A DNA stretch of 40,550 bases. Source: a virus. The position numbers were made by a program, and so were the translations under genes. The DNA lies in IMG/VR virus record IMGVR_UViG_3300032893_000139, positions 1-40,550 of that record. One strand, written 5' to 3'. Below are positions 38,417 to 40,550 of the stretch, piece after piece. The stretch's first letter is position 1. Each line of letters starts with the position of its first letter. The notes below the pieces were generated by a model. It worked only from the letters and a program-made list of their open reading frames with translations. It was not told the origin of the DNA and did not search any database.

Positions 38417-38482
38417 GGGAAACAAACTGAAAGGCATTTTGTCTGAAAAAGAAAATTTATTTTGTACTTGACAACATTTTTC

Positions 38483-38511
38483 TTGACAAATGCATTTTAG
38501 TATGATACAAT
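38483..38511 (+). promoter_or_regulatory. Strong sigma-70 promoter, rightward
   Basis: TTGACA (38483-38488), 17-base spacer and TACAAT (38506-38511). A second TTGACA lies 15 bases upstream (38468-38473). It reads into the AT-rich gene-free stretch and converges with the leftward 72-residue genes. Transcribed product unknown. Confidence 0.7.
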
Positions 38512-38919
38512 CAAAGCGTATTAAGAGAATAACTCAGTAACTAACTCCAAAAAACAGTAATTAGCTTACCACAACTTACTTTTATAGTCAATTAGCTACA
38601 AAAAATAGGAATAAGTTACTAATTATTAGTAGTTAAGGGTATGTGAGAGAGAATATACTGAATTATTACCCTAAAATACCACTAAAAAACTACTACTATA
38701 AATAATAATATTAACTACTTAGCTTATTACTCCTAACCTATTATTACTACTTATATAAATAAGATAATACTTAATAGGTATTATATTTGCATAGGTTATT
38801 TTAGTTAGTATGATGTATTGCAATAGCTGTGCCGGCAACTTTAACCTAGTCCCCTACGCTTAGCCAAAATAAAACGTATAAGAAGAATATGAACGCTAAG
38901 AATACTACCATAAGTTTAC

Positions 38920-39138
38920 CTACTTTAAAGTATTCCATAGAATATTATAGGCTTCAATAGCTTCGTCAATTTCCTTAATAGCTATAGCTTTGAGTATGCG
39001 GCGAGGGTATTCTAGCTCAAAGCGTTTAATCCAAGCCTCAACGTGAGCTTTGTCGCCTACGCCTAATACTGTTAGGCTAGGGTTAGTTAACTTAGCTTTT
39101 ATATCCTGCCTGAACGGAATACTAACTATGGCGTACAT
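38920..39138 (-). CDS. Small hypothetical protein
   Basis: 72 residues (MYAIVSIPFRQDIKAKLTNP; EAWIKRFELEYPRRILKAIA), mixed alpha/beta. AGGAA before the ATG. Small regulatory or nucleotide-associated protein possible; no family recognised. Confidence 0.5.
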   Translation of the reverse strand: MYAIVSIPFRQDIKAKLTNPSLTVLGVGDKAHVEAWIKRFELEYPRRILKAIAIKEIDEAIEAYNILWNTLK

Positions 39139-39147
39139 ACTTGGTTC

Positions 39148-39366
39148 CTATTGTTTTTTAGTAATATTACTGCCAAACCAGTTATACCGCAACTTTGTTT
39201 TGGTTGAATCCGCTATATACCCGAATTGTACCATACCAGCATTCCACTTATTAACTACTTCTTTACAACCAAAGCATAGCCTATTTTGAATTCCCTCTGA
39301 AGGGAATAACTTGTCGCACCGTAGACATTTCCTATTAACGTATTTAGGTTTGTTTTTCATACTCAT
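39148..39366 (-). CDS. Small zinc-ribbon protein
   Basis: 72 residues with two CxxC pairs: C14/C17 (CLRCDKLFPSEG) and C31/C34 (RLCFGC). The pattern CLRC-K-FPSEG--NRLC--C occurs in small zinc-binding proteins of phages and bacteria. It is 9 bases upstream of the next leftward gene. DNA or RNA binding is plausible but not shown. No clear Shine-Dalgarno. Confidence 0.65.
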   Translation of the reverse strand: MSMKNKPKYVNRKCLRCDKLFPSEGIQNRLCFGCKEVVNKWNAGMVQFGYIADSTKTKLRYNWFGSNITKKQ

Positions 39367-39388
39367 TAGTTAGTTGCAATAGGTATTC

Positions 39389-39414
39389 CAATTAACTCGC
39401 AGGCTCGTTAATTG
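39389..39414. repeat. Inverted repeat CAATTAAC/GTTAATTG
   Basis: An 8-base inverted repeat with a 10-base centre just upstream of the leftward zinc-ribbon gene start. Operator- or hairpin-like. Confidence 0.45.
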
Positions 39415-39460
39415 TGTTTATTCGTATAACTTTTATACTAATCTTATATTTGTAAGCTTA

Positions 39461-39480
39461 ATTTATTAGTGTATACATAA
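39461..39480 (+). promoter_or_regulatory. Partial fourth copy of the promoter-like motif
   Basis: ATTTATTAGTGTATACATAA shares TTAGTGTATACATA with copy 2 (34770-34789). Here it points rightward, about 160 bases before the 79-residue rightward gene. The TTGA part is missing. Confidence 0.35.
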
Positions 39481-39570
39481 CAAATTCAACTAATTGTAAC
39501 TTTATTGGATATTTATTGGTCGGTGTTAGGTTTTTGGTGCGGCGGTTAACAATTGAATTGCACGGCGCAG

Positions 39571-39591
39571 CCTAATTAGGTTTGGCCAAAC
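39571..39591. promoter_or_regulatory. Two adjacent palindromes before the rightward cluster
   Basis: CCTAATTAGG (39571-39580) and GTTTGGCCAAAC (39580-39591) are perfect palindromes that share one base. They lie about 45 bases upstream of ATG 39638. Operator sites for a dimeric regulator are plausible. Confidence 0.5.
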
Positions 39592-39637
39592 GTTTGCAAC
39601 TATTAAATTTCAAGTAAACTGAATAGGAGTATATAGA

Positions 39638-39877
39638 ATGAATACTAATAACGCTGTCGCAACTGTTACTACAATCGATTCTAACCCGCCTAAACGGGTT
39701 TATACTCGCACGCCTGCAGTCGTTAGAGCTAAGAGCCTAGCTGACGCTATTAACGAGCGCACAGAGCGGTTCCTAGACAAGCAAGCCGAAGAAGTAGCTT
39801 TGTTGATTTATACTTTGGAGAATATTCACGGAGACGAAGCTACAGTTAACGTTGAGCTTAGTAAACTATTGAAATAA
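39638..39877 (+). CDS. Small helical hypothetical protein, rightward
   Basis: 79 residues. A disordered start and a basic segment (PPKRVYTRTPAVVRAKSLAD) then a helical region (AINERTERFLDKQAEEVALL; IYTLENIHGDEATVNVELSK). AGGAG lies nine bases upstream of the ATG. First gene of a rightward cluster. A DNA-associated role would fit the basic N-terminus, but no family is recognised. Confidence 0.6.
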   Translation: MNTNNAVATVTTIDSNPPKRVYTRTPAVVRAKSLADAINERTERFLDKQAEEVALLIYTLENIHGDEATVNVELSKLLK

Positions 39878-39889
39878 ATAGGTTTTATT

Positions 39890-40024
39890 ATGAAACACGT
39901 AGTATTTATGACTTTCGTAGGGTTATTTATACTAGCCTATATGAAAGTTGAACCAATGGTGTTAATAGGTTGGGCCAGTGGCACTATTTGCCTAGGCTTA
40001 GCGATAGGATTGTTATATGAGTGA
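39890..40024 (+). CDS. Tiny two-span membrane protein (44 residues)
   Basis: MKHVVFMTFVGLFILAYMKV then EPMVLIGWASGTICLGLAIG and LLYE. Two hydrophobic segments joined by a short turn. AGG lies upstream of the ATG. The next gene's ATG overlaps its end. It ends in LLYE, like the small-gene array, perhaps by chance or through the same overlap signal. Confidence 0.5.
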   Translation: MKHVVFMTFVGLFILAYMKVEPMVLIGWASGTICLGLAIGLLYE

Positions 40025-40100
40025 ATTTAGAGCTACTACTTTCAATCTATTGTTAACTTACTTGATTTTGTTAGTAGTTGTAATACTTTACAATATTTAG
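40017..40100 (+). CDS. Tiny single-span membrane peptide (27 residues)
   Basis: MSEFRATTFNLLLTYLILLV then VVILYNI. One hydrophobic helix. Its ATG overlaps the end of the previous gene by 8 bases, which supports coupled translation. Unknown function. Confidence 0.4.
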   Translation: MSEFRATTFNLLLTYLILLVVVILYNI

Positions 40101-40107
40101 GTGAATT

Positions 40108-40164
40108 ATGTTTTTAACTTTACTTACCCTAATACTTACGTTAGCAAATACTTTTGCATTATAG
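40108..40164 (+). CDS. Possible 18-residue hydrophobic peptide
   Basis: MFLTLLTLILTLANTFAL, one hydrophobic segment. Ends in TAG at 40164. It follows two other tiny membrane genes, but the Shine-Dalgarno is poor. May be real or chance. Confidence 0.25.
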   Translation: MFLTLLTLILTLANTFAL

Positions 40165-40236
40165 TGATCGTCAATTATGTAGAAAACAGCACAAAATAAA
40201 CATAATTCCTTAACAATTAACTAGTAAAGTGAGTAT

Positions 40237-40550
40237 ATGAAATACAAAAACTTATTTAATTGGTTTAAGGCTAAGTACTTAACTTTATACTCTGTAGCTT
40301 TTATTAGGTTTAATAGGGTATTTATTTTTGCTATTCAAAAGGAATATCCTTTTATTTTTGTGGCGATTATTAAATTAGGCCAAGCCAAGTTAGTTGAATC
40401 TAACTACGAAGGAATATGCCCGGTTTGCCACGAGCACACTACTGCGGGGAATTCTTGTTGCGGCGCAGGCGCCTACGTTGACGGCGGGTTAGTTAGCGAT
40501 GAAGAGGCTATTGACGAGCAGAATAATCCTAGAATCTGCGTGAATCTACT
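40237..40550 (+). CDS. Membrane-proximal protein with Cys-rich site, 3' end cut by window edge
   Basis: 104 codons visible from ATG 40237 and open to the window edge. The N-terminus is basic and hydrophobic (KYKNLFNWFKAKYLTLYSVA; VFIFAIQKEYPFIFVAIIKL), possibly membrane associated. A Cys/His cluster CPVCHEHTTAGNSCC follows, a possible zinc site. Weak Shine-Dalgarno (GTGAG). The C-terminus is missing. Unknown function. Confidence 0.5.
   Translation, partial: MKYKNLFNWFKAKYLTLYSVAFIRFNRVFIFAIQKEYPFIFVAIIKLGQAKLVESNYEGICPVCHEHTTAGNSCCGAGAYVDGGLVSDEEAIDEQNNPRICVNL

Larger units (their letters stand above)
38136..38919. other. Gene-free 784-base region with repeats and palindrome, candidate regulatory or origin region
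   Basis: The first 200 bases are GC-richer with several CTATAG/CTATAT motifs and short inverted repeats. From 38374 there are CTGAAAGG-type repeats (near 38374, 38410, 38426), the palindrome TTTCACTAGTGAAA (38403-38416), and a strong rightward promoter (38483-38511). From about 38520 to 38820 it is very AT-rich without any open frame. No protein can be supported. A small RNA or replication start is possible. Confidence 0.55.

Noticed and set aside
39050-39289. Rightward 79-residue frame
   Set aside because: Spans two leftward genes that have a good start or a zinc-ribbon motif; shadow.

Overview
This window is part of the genome of a tailed double-stranded DNA bacteriophage with a contractile tail (myovirus type). 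It contains both terminase subunits, portal, scaffold, major capsid protein, tail sheath, tail tube, tape measure and a T4/Mu/R-type-like baseplate set. The DNA is AT-rich. Most genes have Shine-Dalgarno sequences of the AGGAG type, and a few sigma-70-like promoters (TTGACA / TACAAT) point to an ordinary bacterial host, which cannot be named from the sequence.

Layout, right to left, in the direction of transcription of the main block (minus strand). Positions 36859-34394 hold a tight array of small genes; at least seven look like diverged copies of one family, one of them frameshifted. A hairpin-rich gap (34089-34393) ends in a strong terminator. The head module follows (34088-20741): zinc-ribbon protein, small terminase, a virion protein, large terminase, five small proteins, portal, scaffold, major capsid protein, and several head or fibre-like proteins. 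Fibre and lysis-like genes (20739-16287) include a beta-helix spike, a papain-like cysteine hydrolase and an XhlA-like membrane protein. A neck module (16285-12353) precedes the tail module (12330-1): sheath, three tube paralogues, a tail assembly chaperone with a canonical -1 frameshift site, a short tape measure, a CIS-tube/LysM-type protein, a gp53-like protein, hub, spike, gp25 and a baseplate J protein cut by the window edge.

Three free-standing homing endonucleases of three unrelated families (LAGLIDADG, HNH, GIY-YIG) sit at gene junctions in the structural block. The HNH gene carries its own host-type promoter. The GIY-YIG gene overlaps the start of the baseplate J gene and encodes that gene's ribosome binding site.

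The right end (37000-40550) has a different character. Small genes lie on both strands, one patch (37370-38340) is richer in G and C, and a 784-base gene-free stretch holds repeats, a perfect palindrome and a strong rightward promoter. A rightward cluster of tiny membrane peptides follows. This is probably a regulatory, early or replication-start region. No replication, integrase or tRNA genes were recognised.

The most notable observations are the small-protein array with a shared C-terminus whose codons double as translational coupling signals, the frameshifted member with tetranucleotide and dinucleotide repeats at the break, a repeated 20-base promoter-like motif, twin 20-base palindromic elements before the LAGLIDADG gene, and compact structured elements of unknown function.
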